Shown here piece after piece: positions 37,993 through 49,598 of a stretch of DNA of 64,000 nucleotides. The position numbers were made by a program, and so were the translations under genes. The notes beneath the pieces are model-generated. The model searched no databases and was not told where the DNA came from. It saw only the letters and a list, made by a program, of their open reading frames with translations. The DNA is from Amia ocellicauda (Eukaryota > Chordata > Actinopteri > Amiiformes > Amiidae). How positions within the stretch are numbered: the stretch's first letter is position 1; each line of letters begins with the position of its first letter. The stretch spans positions 1,334,501-1,398,500 of the forward strand of contig NC_089852.1 in assembly GCF_036373705.1 (NCBI RefSeq), read 5' to 3'.

Positions 37993-38669
37993 GGCACTCG
38001 TTTCCTACACAGGACTGACCAGTTTTACAGAAAGCAGTGGGAGTCGTACTATATCCCTCCCCGTCCCCCTTTCTGTCTCCCTCTGTCTCTCTGCCTCCCT
38101 ATCTCTCTACCATAATAGGAAATCCGGCTGGAACCATGAGGGTGAAACAACAATCAAGATGTAAGCAGCCAAGCATTCCCCACATCCACTCACACAAACA
38201 TACAAACACCACAATTCAATAATGACACGCACACACTGCGCCCCGCATGGCTCTTCAAAGCACTGCCACACCACCTCCTGTCTGTCTGTCTGCAATTCTC
38301 TTTCTTTCTTATTCTTTTTCTCTCAGTGTTGTGTCTCAATGTCTAAATCTCAGTCTCTCAATGTCTCTCAGTGTCTCTACATGCCTCAGTGTCTCTCAGT
38401 ATCTCAGTGTCTCTGTCTCTCAGTGTCTCAGTGTCTTTCAGTGTCTCAGTCTCTCTCAGTGTCTCAGTGTCTTTTCCAAAAGCACAACACCCACTTAAAC
38501 ACCCCCCATTCCCCTCCTAATGCACAGCATCCCTTACCTGTCCACAGGTGAGCAGGTCCTGGCTCCACTCTACCCTCTCCAGGCACTGAGCTCCTCTGAC
38601 CTCACCGGCGACACACAGACACAGGCACCACAGCAGCACCCGCCACGGGGCTTCCAGCTCTCGGTCCAT
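16980..38669 (-). CDS. il17rc: Interleukin-17 receptor C (complete, 16 coding exons)
   Basis: Exons: 38669-38538, 31344-31314, 30991-30842, 30701-30624, 30479-30376, 26642-26534, 25754-25710, 25400-25270, 24840-24772, 24492-24423, 24275-24052, 23659-23609, 23410-23356, 23172-23077, 18009-17971, 17821-16980. Every junction is GT/AG and phases match; 2226 bases give 741 residues (human isoforms about 700-790). Signal peptide at 1-26; Cys-rich ectodomain with sequons in exons 2, 6, 9, 10 and 11; TPCLCFEVWW resembles the receptor-family PCLC core; transmembrane helix (SLLVPATLLLLTVAVLGSCL) in exon 14; SEFIR domain in exon 16 from GGQVVLLYPPEADEALAG through SLDLWSRAELCALGPVPWLH and FRGLPLYSLPSQS. 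IL17RC pairs with IL17RA to bind IL-17A/F and signals through SEFIR adaptors. Splicing predicted by eye only. Confidence 0.95.
18010..18227. other. IL17RC intron 14, right flank of gypsy insertion site
   Basis: Ordinary intron sequence ending in AGGAT (18223-18227), the 5-bp target site duplicated at 22799-22803. Confidence 0.7.
18228..18379 (+). repeat. Gypsy 5' LTR (152 bp)
   Basis: Begins TGTAGTGGTAGG and contains an AATAAA (at about 18307) before the end ACACAACA. Compared with the 3' LTR it has CTGT for CCGT and AATCAAT for AATTAAT, and lacks a TTTC unit. Confidence 0.93.
18380..18397 (+). promoter_or_regulatory. Primer-binding site of the gypsy element
   Basis: TGGTGTCAGAAATGG directly follows the 5' LTR, the expected position for the tRNA primer site. 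The tRNA species was not determined. Confidence 0.6.
18711..19554 (+). pseudogene. Gypsy gag, frameshifted
   Basis: A capsid-like region reads PPGDFDFSRPEEFVKWLRRF from 18753, then stops at TAG 18963-18965. The match continues one frame over from about 18950 (DKFKEYFTGKRNIIFERV) to the nucleocapsid. There, a zinc knuckle CHACNRTGHFQSEC (C-x2-C-x4-H-x4-C) lies just after a second Cys-rich stretch (CTRCVKSPFHVKDLC). It ends at 19554. No clear ATG opens the frame near 18711; an ATG at 18715 is in the wrong frame. Confidence 0.8.
19597..22465 (+). pseudogene. Gypsy pol: protease, RT, RNase H, integrase (multiple breaks)
   Basis: Protease region 19597-20028: the catalytic Asp-Thr/Ser-Gly triplet is not present (the frame reads KMDPDVTAIPES), so it looks inactive. 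Reverse transcriptase about 20030-20620: LDANSGFWQICLSKES, FGISSAPEHFQKRM and the catalytic HMDD at 20445-20456, interrupted by a TGA near 20149 and a frame change near 20625. RNase H about 20860-21240 (KVADDASSFGLGGVLLQ, ALVWACERF). Integrase 21254-22465 with a partial zinc-binding region and the catalytic core ATDLFELQG, SDNGPQY, QANGEAERAVQ. The C-terminus is open to 22465. Frame breaks between RNase H and integrase (about 21200-21450) remove part of the linker. Confidence 0.85.
22643..22798 (+). repeat. Gypsy 3' LTR (156 bp)
   Basis: Second copy of the LTR, followed at 22799-22803 by the target duplication AGGAT. Confidence 0.93.
25953..26375. repeat. Tandem array of ACTGACACACA/CTACACTGA units in IL17RC intron 6
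   Basis: Imperfect units of about 16-38 bp built from CTACACTGACACACACAG and CACTGACACCAAACAG. On the gene's sense strand this reads CTGTGTGTGTCAGTGTAG, i.e. the same CAGTGT core as the giant array at the right end of the window. Confidence 0.85.
26643..27829. other. IL17RC intron 5, left part: no gene
   Basis: Mostly AT-rich. TAGCTAGCTAG palindromic runs at about 27186 and 28015 and a GGGGGTCCGGGGGCATTC motif at about 27015 suggest old transposon DNA, but no matching ends were found. A short frame at 27565-27813 is not recognisable. Confidence 0.5.
27830..28008. mobile_element. Small hAT-type MITE (179 bp)
   Basis: Ends CAGTGGCTCTCAAACTG and, inverted, CAGTGGTTCTCAAACG are typical hAT terminal repeats. 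Flanking octamers AGCTAGAC and AGATAAAC resemble a worn 8-bp target duplication. The interior contains GTGTGCCTTG four times. Confidence 0.7.
29629..29712. repeat. (TTC)n followed by (TTA)n microsatellite
   Basis: About eighteen CTT units run directly into about seven ATT units. This lies inside IL17RC intron 5. Confidence 0.9.
29899..30265. repeat. 323-bp segment between exact 22-bp direct repeats
   Basis: The 22 bases at 29899-29920 (GCAGAAAAGCAGAGAATGCT plus AC) recur exactly at 30244-30265. The enclosed DNA includes a stretch (about 30130-30250) open on the plus strand, reading SGKQTVRLVWVPFEKGATN. I recognise no family. It could be a small insertion with a target duplication or a local duplication. 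Confidence 0.6.
30287..30366 (-). repeat. L2/SINE-type 3' tail beside IL17RC exon 5 donor
   Basis: Read on the minus strand: TTGTAAGTCGCCCTGAATAA, then GGGCGTCTGCCAAGAAATAA, then ATT/AAT repeats. This is the conserved tail of fish L2-type retroelements. It starts only about ten bases after the exon 5 donor (30375/30374). Confidence 0.75.
31605..32252 (+). repeat. CAGT tetranucleotide array with longer-range pattern, IL17RC intron 1
   Basis: About 650 bp of CAGT repeats interrupted by GTGTCAGTTAGTCAGTCACT and GTCTGTGCGTCAGTC blocks, which recur roughly every 50-130 bp. All forward frames stay open for long distances because stop codons are rare in this composition; no protein is implied. Confidence 0.92.
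32521..32599. repeat. TG microsatellite with G run
   Basis: Two TGTG runs separated by ten or so Gs (about 32558-32567). Intron 1 of IL17RC. Confidence 0.85.
32890..33012. repeat. 22-bp minisatellite (about five to six copies)
   Basis: Units of the form GGGATTGGACACTCTGTAAT with variants such as GGGATAGGACACTCTGCACT. Exactly 32 bases of this array (32949-32980) recur at 35071-35102. Confidence 0.85.
33013..35070. other. 2.1-kb unclassified insert-like DNA in IL17RC intron 1
   Basis: Bracketed by minisatellite copies. It contains AATAAA signals (34155, 34675) and a segment near 33780-34200 with promoter/poly(A)-like layout (CTTATAAAGC at 34072, AATAAAG at 34155) that could be a solo LTR, but no matching second copy, primer site or target duplication was found. 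No coding sequence recognised. Confidence 0.4.
35283..36854 (+). mobile_element. 5'-truncated L2-type LINE
   Basis: Reverse-transcriptase C-terminal region and 3' UTR, ending in a tail of ATTGATTG repeats (36832-36854). Broken frames: LINSDKTEVLILG-like LMLNSDKTEVLILGDK at about 35430, then DYCNAILSGS, then in another frame [20 protein letters not shown] to LWNDLPANIRDAPS. At least one stop (35612) and one frameshift (about 35775) inactivate it. Confidence 0.82.
36855..38331. other. IL17RC intron 1, right part
   Basis: A GC-richer block at 36870-37075 with no exon I can defend, then AT-rich DNA, then a CT-rich tract at about 37850-37995. No gene seen. Confidence 0.5.
38332..38475 (+). repeat. 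CAGTGTCT array near IL17RC exon 1
   Basis: Units CAGTGTCT, CAGTATCT and TCTCAGTGTC in tandem, about 140 bp, 60 bp from the exon 1 donor. It uses the same octamers as the giant array at 50877-64000. Confidence 0.9.
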
Positions 38670-42504
<3,835 letters not shown>

Positions 42505-42725
42505 CCTACCTGCACGGGTCCAAAGCACAGTCCCGGTGTCCCGGCAGGACGCGCCGCTATTCCCGGTTCGGTTTAAAGAAACGGAAAGAAGAGCCGCAGC
42601 GCGAGCCCGCGCCGTGGACGATGTCGCCGCCACACGGACTCCCCGCCGGGTCCCAGCGCCGCCCGCCCGCAGCTCCCGCAACGCCACCGCACGCCAGTCA
42701 CGCACACGGGTGCTATATTTCACAC
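42505..42725 (-). promoter_or_regulatory. CpG-rich block with a candidate noncoding first exon, probably IL17RC
   Basis: CpG-dense sequence in an AT-rich setting. On the minus strand TTTGGACCCGTGCAG is followed by GTAGGT, a good donor near 42512. A noncoding exon starting in this island and splicing to the acceptor near 38737 would give IL17RC a CpG-island promoter. The orientation and link are inferred; no transcript evidence is available. Confidence 0.4.
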
Positions 42726-45394
42726 GCTTCACAGGAGTGTTGTTTAGAGCGGTTAAGAACAATACTGTCGAGAACTATACGAAGTCCCAGCGCAGTCTTG
42801 CTCTGGTGTGTGCTGTTGTTGTGTTCATATCAACGCACACAGTAGACACTATTCACAGGGGTGACCAGATGGGGCCACTGAAAATCTTGGGGTGGCACAC
42901 CAAAACCATGCTGTTGTAGTATAGAGGCTAGTTGAAAACGATGTCAATATGAGAGTTAAGGAATCGCATACTGATATACTTTGGTTTCTTTTTTTACAGT
43001 TAATGTTACTAATTATCTGATGTGCAATGACTAATACAGGTACAGTTCACATTTTGAGTTCCACAACAATCCTGTTTTAATGTGTTATGTACATGTTAGG
43101 CGATTCATTGTTCTTCAGATAGGCTAGTCTCAGAAGCATATTGTGCATATGCGACTCGCGAGATCCCCGGGCAGGCAACTGTATCAGGATGGCCGTGGCC
43201 CCCCTGGCCCCCCCGGCCCCCCTTGGCGGCGCCACTGGCTGATGGCTGTCCCTAAGACAATGATGGACAGCGGCTTAGCTCCTGGTGCTGGTGTGTGCGT
43301 CGTGTACTTTGTACTGATTGCATCACTGCACTTCATGTTTCTTGTCGAACACTGTCAGCCGCCCAACTGAGAAATAAACACATGCATAATGATAATAACT
43401 GTTGAGAGGCTTTGTCCACCAGTCTGAGGATGCAGGGCGAGAGGCATCCCAGGCCAGGCCCTGCGGATGTACTTTGCTAAGTTACAAAATTGAAGTCTAT
43501 TAAATAAAGAGTCAAGTAGTCTTTCCTGACAGACCGGGGGTATATCATAGCATCTGCTGTAGATTTACTAACCACCCCGTCAAGCAGTTGAAAACAGTCC
43601 GTCTGTCACTCTGAAACCAGCAGGGGAGAGCTGTAACAAACAAATGCAACTAAAGCCGCACATATTTGACTTATTGGCTGCGATAGTGTTTGTACCTCAG
43701 AGATAAGATAACACTCCCAGAGTCTTATCTCATCTCGCCTTGTCTCATCTGATCTGAGCTGCTCTCACAGCGGCCGCCAGTAACGGCTGTTTGAGTGTGT
43801 GTGTTTAACAACAACAAGAAATGAAGAAGTGGGACTTTGGGTGTCAGGTACGAAGTGCTGTCTGCGCAGTTATACATTAAGCTTGCTTTATTAGTTGTGT
43901 TTGTACTGCACCTTGCACTTGCCACAGCACGACACCGTGACGTCACCGAGGTATTGGTGTTTATGATCCATGTATTTATTTATTATGATGCTGTTATTGA
44001 ATCTGGCAAATAAGCTCTGTTTGCTCGGAAATCACACGGTCAAATGCCTTCTGCTTTGAGGTGCATATTAAAACAAATTAAACAACAAACACTTTCCTCA
44101 CAAAGTGCTAGCACAGCCATATTATTAACAAACGTTATGACCGACTGTGTGCCTTGGGATTAATTGGAATATTTTAAAACAAATATTTATACGATGACAA
44201 CACGCTGTTAATGGTATCCTGTGCAAATAGTAGCAAAGTGGAAGATAGTGATTAAATTGAACCCACATGCAAAATGCTATATCACATCATCGCCTGAGCG
44301 TCACACACAAACTCAGTCTCTCTCACACACACACCACACGCATGTCCGCAGGTACACATGCATCTGGGCGCACTTGCAGTAGGCCCTGTGTTCCCTCCAC
44401 TCGCTCAGTGTGGAAGCTGCACAACCCACTTCAGGGACACTGGTTTGTAATGATGACAGGATTGCGACAGTAAGGACACAGCCCTGCTCTCCTGAGGTGC
44501 AGTTCTGACAGTAAAGCAAAAGTTAAAACGTTTTCCCTCTAATAAAATATTCTAAATCTAATCATGCAGGAAAAGTTCAAGAATTTGTCAAAAATGAGGA
44601 TTTATTTCAAAATTAGACACATTTTACAGAATGTACATCTTTCGAGCTAAAACCTGTAGAATAATACCTGCTCTTGTGTTGCTGTAGATTAAACATTTTC
44701 ATAAATGCTAATCAAGGAATAAGAAAGTATTTCTGCTTCAACATATTTTTTAGTTTGACTATTAGGCCTAATGTTCTGCTGTGCCCCCCTGTTGAAATGT
44801 TCAAATATAACGTGTCGGTATTTCTACTGTCATTGCCTTCGTGTTACAATAATAGTTCCTGGGAAATGCTGTGGCGCTTCTCACACTGTACAGTCTATCA
44901 GCACGTCGCTATCCGGCCCGACTGACACATTTCACTTTTTTTCTTTTAGGCGTAATTCCTCGGCAGCCCTCAGTCCCAGGCTGTTTGCGCTCGGCGGTGC
45001 CAGGGGCCACTGTGCTGCAGTGCCGGGCGGTTCATGCTCCCTGACGCTGTCAACCAGGGACTCATCGGGGCAGTATTTCAGCAATGCGCCCCACGGGGCT
45101 CAGAGCTCTGTGCAATCCCACGCATCTTGCGCGACAGGTTTGCTTTTCCATCCGGCAGTGAGGCGGGTCTGACCGGTTGTGCTGTAATGCACACCTTGTG
45201 CTGCCGATGGGACCCTCTGTGTAACTCAAGCTAAATAAACTCACTAGCATGTTGTGTTGTGTAGTGCAGTGCTTTGCTGTGTTGTTCTCGATTGTTGTGT
45301 GTTTTGCTGTGTTGTGTTGTTGTTGTTGAAGGGGTGCTGTGAGGACTGAGCACCCTGGAGCCGGACACTCGTGGACATCAGAGTGATTCACCTC
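42726..45394. other. Intergenic DNA between IL17RC and IL17RE
   Basis: No gene recognised. 44950-45235 is a GC-richer block that begins after a TTTTCTTTTAG and ends near AATAAA (about 45231); it could be a terminal exon of a noncoding transcript, but its frames match nothing I know. Confidence 0.45.
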
Positions 45395-46232
45395 TATAAT
45401 AATAATAATACATTTTATTTGGGGGACGGCTTTCTAGATACTCAAGGACATCTTGCACAAAGTTGACCTATATAAAATCAAGTAATACAATAAACATAGA
45501 TTACGATGGAGAAATACATAGGGACTGACAGTTATAAAAGAAACATCAGCTAAAATGTAGCCAATAGGGCTATAGAAGGTAGGCTTTCTTAAACAGGTGA
45601 GTTTTTAAAAGGTTTTTAAAAGAGACGAGAGTGTCTGCTTGTTTTATTTGTGAGGGGAGTGCATTCCAGAGCCTGGGGGCCGAGCAGCTGAAGGCCCGGC
45701 CACCCATGGTAGAGAGACGGAATGGGGGGGGTGATAAGGAGATTAGCAGAAGAGGAACGGAGGGAGCGAGAAGGGGGAATAAGCTGGGAGAAGGTCCGAC
45801 AGGTACGTAGGTGCCAGGTTATGAAGGGCTTTATAAGTAAGGAGAAGCGACTTAAAGATGATACGGTAGTGCACAGGGAGCCAATGTAAATGGATGAGGA
45901 CTGGTGTGATATGTTCAGATGATCTAGTGCAGGTGAGTATTCTGGCAGCAGAGTTCTGGACCAATTGTAATCTATTGGTGAGTTTAATAGGGATACCAGA
46001 AAGGAGAGAATTGCAGTAGTCCAGTCGGGAAGTGAGCAAGGCATGGATAAGGGTTTCAGTGCTGGAGCATGACAATGAAGGACGAAGCCTGGAGATGTTG
46101 CGGAGGTGGGAAAAAGATGTCCGGGTAATGGCTTTTATATGGGGTTCAAACGAGAGCATACTGTTCAAGATGACACCAAGGCTTTTGACTTGTAATGACA
46201 GAGGAACTGAAAAACCATCAATGTTATCTATA
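45395..46232 (-). mobile_element. L2-type LINE fragment (RT C-terminus and 3' tail)
   Basis: On the minus strand [57 protein letters not shown] and [20 protein letters not shown] are the conserved RT tail of L2-type LINEs. A frame change near 45750 breaks the end. The 3' end carries ATTATT units at 45399-45410. Its coding part (45616-46168) is more conserved than that of the copy at 35283-36854. Confidence 0.82.
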
Positions 46233-46242
46233 CATATATATG

Positions 46243-47300
46243 TACACTCACCTAAAGGATTATTAGGAACACCATACTAATACTGTGTTTGACCCCCAGA
46301 ACTGCCTTAATTCTACGTGGCATTGATTCAACAAGGTGCTGAAAGCATTCTTTAGAAATGTTGGCCCATATTGATAGGATAGCATCTTGCAGTTGATGGA
46401 GATTTGTGTGATGCACATCCAGGGCACGAAGCTCCCGTTCCACCACATCCCAAAGATGCTCTATTGGGTTGAGATCTGGTGACTGTGGGGGCCAGTTTAG
46501 TACAGTGAACTCATTGTCATGTTCAAGAAACCAATTTGAAATGATTCGACCTTTGTGACATGGTGCATTATCCTGCTGGAAGTAGCCATCAGAGGATGGG
46601 TACATGGTGGTCATAAAGAGATGGACATGGTCAGAAACAATGCTCAGGTAGGCCGTGGCATTTAAACGATGCCCAATTGGCACTAAGGGGCCTAAAGTGT
46701 GCCAAGAAAACATCCCCCACACCATTACACCACCACCACCAGCCTGCACAGTGGTAACAAGGCATGATGGATCCATGTTCTCATTCTGTTTACGGCAAAT
46801 TCTGACTCTACCATCTGAATGTCTCAACATAAATCGAGACTCATCAGACCAGGCAACATTTTTCCAGTCTTCAACTGTCCAATTTTGGTGAGCTTGTGCA
46901 AATTGTAGCCTCTTTTTCCTATTTGTAGTGGAGATGAGTGGTACCCGGTGGGGTCTTCTGCTGTTGTAGCCCATCCGCCTCAAGGTTGTACGTGTTGTGG
47001 CTTCACAAATGCTTTGCTGCATACCTCGGTTGTAACGAGTGGTTATTTCAGTCAAAGTTGCTCTTCTATCAGCTTGAATCAGTCGGCCCATTCTCCTCTG
47101 ACCTCTAGCATCAACAAGGCATTTTCGCCCACAGGACTGCCGCATACTGGATGTTTTTCCCTTTTCACACCATTCTTTGTAAACCCTAGAAATGGTTGTG
47201 CGTGAAAATCCCAGTAACTGAGCAGATTGTGAAATACTCAGACCGGCCCGTCTGGCACCAACAACCATGCCACAGGTGTTCCTAATAATCCTTTAGGTGA

Positions 47301-47305
<5 letters not shown>
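46243..47305 (-). mobile_element. IS630/Tc1/mariner (DD36E, Incomer-like) element, copy 2
   Basis: Perfect 31-bp terminal inverted repeats (46243-46273 and 47275-47305, TACACTCACCTAAAGGATTA...) begin and end with the TA target. Compared with copy 1 it has lost about 150 bp between 47272 and 47273, taking the leader and the first 13 transposase codons. It sits in a TA-rich stretch next to the end of IL17RE. Confidence 0.93.
46252..47268 (-). CDS. Tc1/mariner DD36E transposase, open frame lacking the first residues
   Basis: 338 residues open from an internal ATG at 47268, with the stop inside the left terminal repeat. Order: paired helix-turn-helix ([20 protein letters not shown]; then LTEITTRYN...), GRKCLVD linker, and a catalytic domain with WSDESRF (Asp), QQDNAPCH (Asp) and [10 protein letters not shown] (Glu). 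I count 36 residues between the second Asp and the Glu, the spacing of the Incomer family. All three acidic residues are present. The missing N-terminal 13 residues, seen in copy 1, precede the first helix. The first helix itself seems intact, so activity cannot be excluded from sequence alone. Family name is from spacing, not a search. Confidence 0.88.
   Translation of the reverse strand: MVVGARRAGLSISQSAQLLGFSRTTISRVYKEWCEKGKTSSMRQSCGRKCLVDARGQRRMGRLIQADRRATLTEITTRYNRGMQQSICEATTRTTLRRMGYNSRRPHRVPLISTTNRKKRLQFAQAHQNWTVEDWKNVAWSDESRFMLRHSDGRVRICRKQNENMDPSCLVTTVQAGGGGVMVWGMFSWHTLGPLVPIGHRLNATAYLSIVSDHVHLFMTTMYPSSDGYFQQDNAPCHKGRIISNWFLEHDNEFTVLNWPPQSPDLNPIEHLWDVVERELRALDVHHTNLHQLQDAILSIWANISKECFQHLVESMPRRIKAVLGVKHSISMVFLIIL

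Positions 47306-47345
<40 letters not shown>
47306..47345. repeat. (TA)n run beside the transposon
   Basis: About eighteen TA units directly follow the right terminal repeat, making the exact target duplication ambiguous. Confidence 0.9.
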
Positions 47346-47348
<3 letters not shown>

Positions 47349-47351
47349 ATT
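47346..47351 (-). terminator. Poly(A) signal, probably IL17RE
   Basis: AATAAA on the minus strand about 185 bp past the IL17RE stop and about 40 bp from the transposon end. Confidence 0.55.
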
Positions 47352-47535
47352 TTTGAGGTTTACTTGTTTTGGCACTCTTGAAAAAAATTACAATAAAAAT
47401 AATACTATTAATGTAAACATAAATATAAATACATGAACAGACACTGAGAGACAGCCAATGAGAGAGACAGAGTCTGTCTGTCTGTCCTCCACCAGTCTCA
47501 GCCAAGAGTCGCAATGGAGACCCCAAGATGGCTTC

Positions 47536-48570
47536 CTAACATGGGCATGAGATGGTGAGCTCCTCTCTCTCCTCCAGCGGCTCTGCCGGTGAACCCGGTG
47601 ATCTCTGTCCCTCCCCACTCTCCTCCTGTGGACCCAGCCACTTGCCCAGCTGGCGCGCCAGGCGGAGGGCCAGGATCTTGGAGAGCAGTGTCCAGCAGAG
47701 CCAGCAGCCGGACCCCCTGCGCACCCCCTCACCCCCGCGTCCGCCCCCGGCCCGGTTCAGCTCCCCCACTAGCCCGGCGAAGTCACGGGGCAGTTTGTAG
47801 CGCGGCAGGGCTCTGAGCCTCTCCGGGATGTCCCGGCTATGGCCCAGCCCCTCAAAGTAGACCAGCACGAAGCCCCCCGCCCCACCACCCTCCGCCAGCT
47901 CACTGTGCAGACAGGCCAGGGCGGCACTGAGCACCACGCCTGTGACCGAGTTCCTTCTGTGCTCCCTCCCCCTCCCCTCCAGACTCTCTCCCTCTCTTCC
48001 CGCCTGCTCCTTCTCCTCCCTGTTCACTCTCTTCCTCTCCCCTGCCCTTCCCAGTGCCTCTTCCTCCCTCCCTCGCCCCTCTCTCCTGGTCTCCTTCTCC
48101 CCATCTCCACTAGTCCCCTCCTCCTTCTTCCCCCTCCTCCACCTCCTCTTTCTCCTCCCCCTCTCCCTCTCTCCGCCTCCACCTGCCTCTGCCCCACTCC
48201 GGCTCCTCTCTCCTCGTTTCCCGCCCCGCCCCATCCTCTGACTCCCGTCACTCTCCTCCTCTTTCTCCATCCTTCCCCGTCTCTCCCTATCCACTCCACC
48301 CTCCTCTCTCCAGCTCTCGTACAGCTCCCTGGCCTCGGGGCTCCAGGCGATGAGCACCCTGCCGCCTGCCGCGCCGACCTCCTCCCTCTGCTTGTACAGC
48401 CAGGGCATGGGCCCCAGCCTGGCCAGTGCCCCCAGGGCCCAGCGAGCCAGACGCACCTCGCAGCGCAGCTCCCCCTGCAGGAGGGAGGCCAGGGCGCACT
48501 CGGCCGCCACCTGGGGCCCCCAGTCCGAGGAGCTGACCAGCAGCACTGGCCTGTGCTGCCACAACCAGCC

Positions 48571-48606
<36 letters not shown>

Positions 48607-48844
48607 GGAGGGAGGGAGGGAGGGAGGGAGGGTGGGGGGTCAGAGGACAGAAATATAAAATGAGAGTATTGTCTGTCTGTGTGTGTTACTGTGTGTCATT
48701 CCTCTTTATTTCAACATTGTGCCCCTGCTGGCTCACCTGGGAGACCCCATCTGATGCCACGGTATCCCAGGAACAGCAGCATCGCCACGGAGAACATCAC
48801 AATGAAAGCCACCATGGCAACCAGGCCCAACCTTCTTTGGGAAC
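47536..48844 (-). CDS. il17re: Interleukin-17 receptor E, last two coding exons (partial)
   Basis: Exon 48844-48737 (108 bases) encodes the membrane helix GLVAMVAFIVMFSVAMLLFL. Exon 48569-47536 encodes the cytoplasmic tail to the stop at 47538-47536. Phases agree. SEFIR landmarks: RPVLLVSSSDWGPQVA, LARLGPMPWLY, GRVLIAWSPEARELYESW and DIPERLRALPRYKLPRDF; the last closely follows the human IL17RE tail. Between SWREEGG and GVVLSAALACLHSEL lies a run of about 115 Arg/Glu/Gly-rich residues (about 47945-48300) that the human protein lacks. IL17RE is the IL-17C receptor chain, working with IL17RA. Ectodomain exons must lie beyond base 64000 or in the repeat array; none was found between 48845 and 50876. 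Confidence 0.92.
48571..48633. repeat. GA and GGGA microsatellite in the last IL17RE intron
   Basis: GA repeats directly at the acceptor side of the last exon (forming its CT tract on the sense strand), followed by seven GGGA units. Confidence 0.9.
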
Positions 48845-49007
48845 CTGTGAGAACGAGGAAGGAATGCTTTCAAAATGCTGCTCTGTGATTGGCTGGTTCC
48901 TCCTATTCACAATAGACCGACTAGGAAGAAGAATACAAAAAAACATGAACAGCTTTACAGTTGACAGAGTCACAGCGTCTCAGTGTCTCAGTGTTTCAGT
49001 GTCACAG

Positions 49008-49546
49008 TAGGCGCATTTACACTGCCATGTCTGATCCATATCAAGTGCATCGGTAGCATTTGAAAAGGATCGGAAATGGCAGTGTAAACGCTCGGTAAAC
49101 AATCTGTACCTCTCAGGGTGATGCTACAGATCCGGATTGGTGCATTGGTGCATTGGTGCATTGGTAGCATTTGATCCTGGCAGTGTAAACACCTGACCGG
49201 CTCAAGTTCTGGTATTCTGTTGTGCCTTTCAACTCACTCAACAATGTCATCAGTGCATGTCCTAGACATTTCTATGTGCAAATATGGAAGTAAAAGTTGA
49301 GACGTGTGCAAACTCATATTTATTTCTGTGAAAAAGCTTGTGGCAATTTACCCTGTCAAATATTGCAATCAACTGCTCATATCTAGAAATTCAAGTTTCT
49401 TTGATTAATATATAGTCTTTCATCACTAAGTTTAAACTATTAATTATGTTTTTCTCTCAGGTTCCAATCTCGATTCGTTAAAAAGGTATTTATTAAACTA
49501 ATTTGTAATTTGTCCTGATAGGGACCTCTGCTAAGATATACATAAA

Positions 49547-49598
<52 letters not shown>

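Noticed and set aside
44950..45240. Terminal exon of a plus-strand coding gene
   Set aside because: An acceptor-like start and AATAAA near the end are present, but frames are unremarkable and there is no partner exon.
47839..48573. 244-residue Pro/Leu/Ser-rich plus-strand frame
   Set aside because: Antisense of the IL17RE purine-rich exon; proline/serine content follows from CT-rich composition.
48845..49007. IL17RE ectodomain exon upstream of the membrane exon
   Set aside because: No open segment with acceptor and donor in compatible phase was found before the transposon and array.
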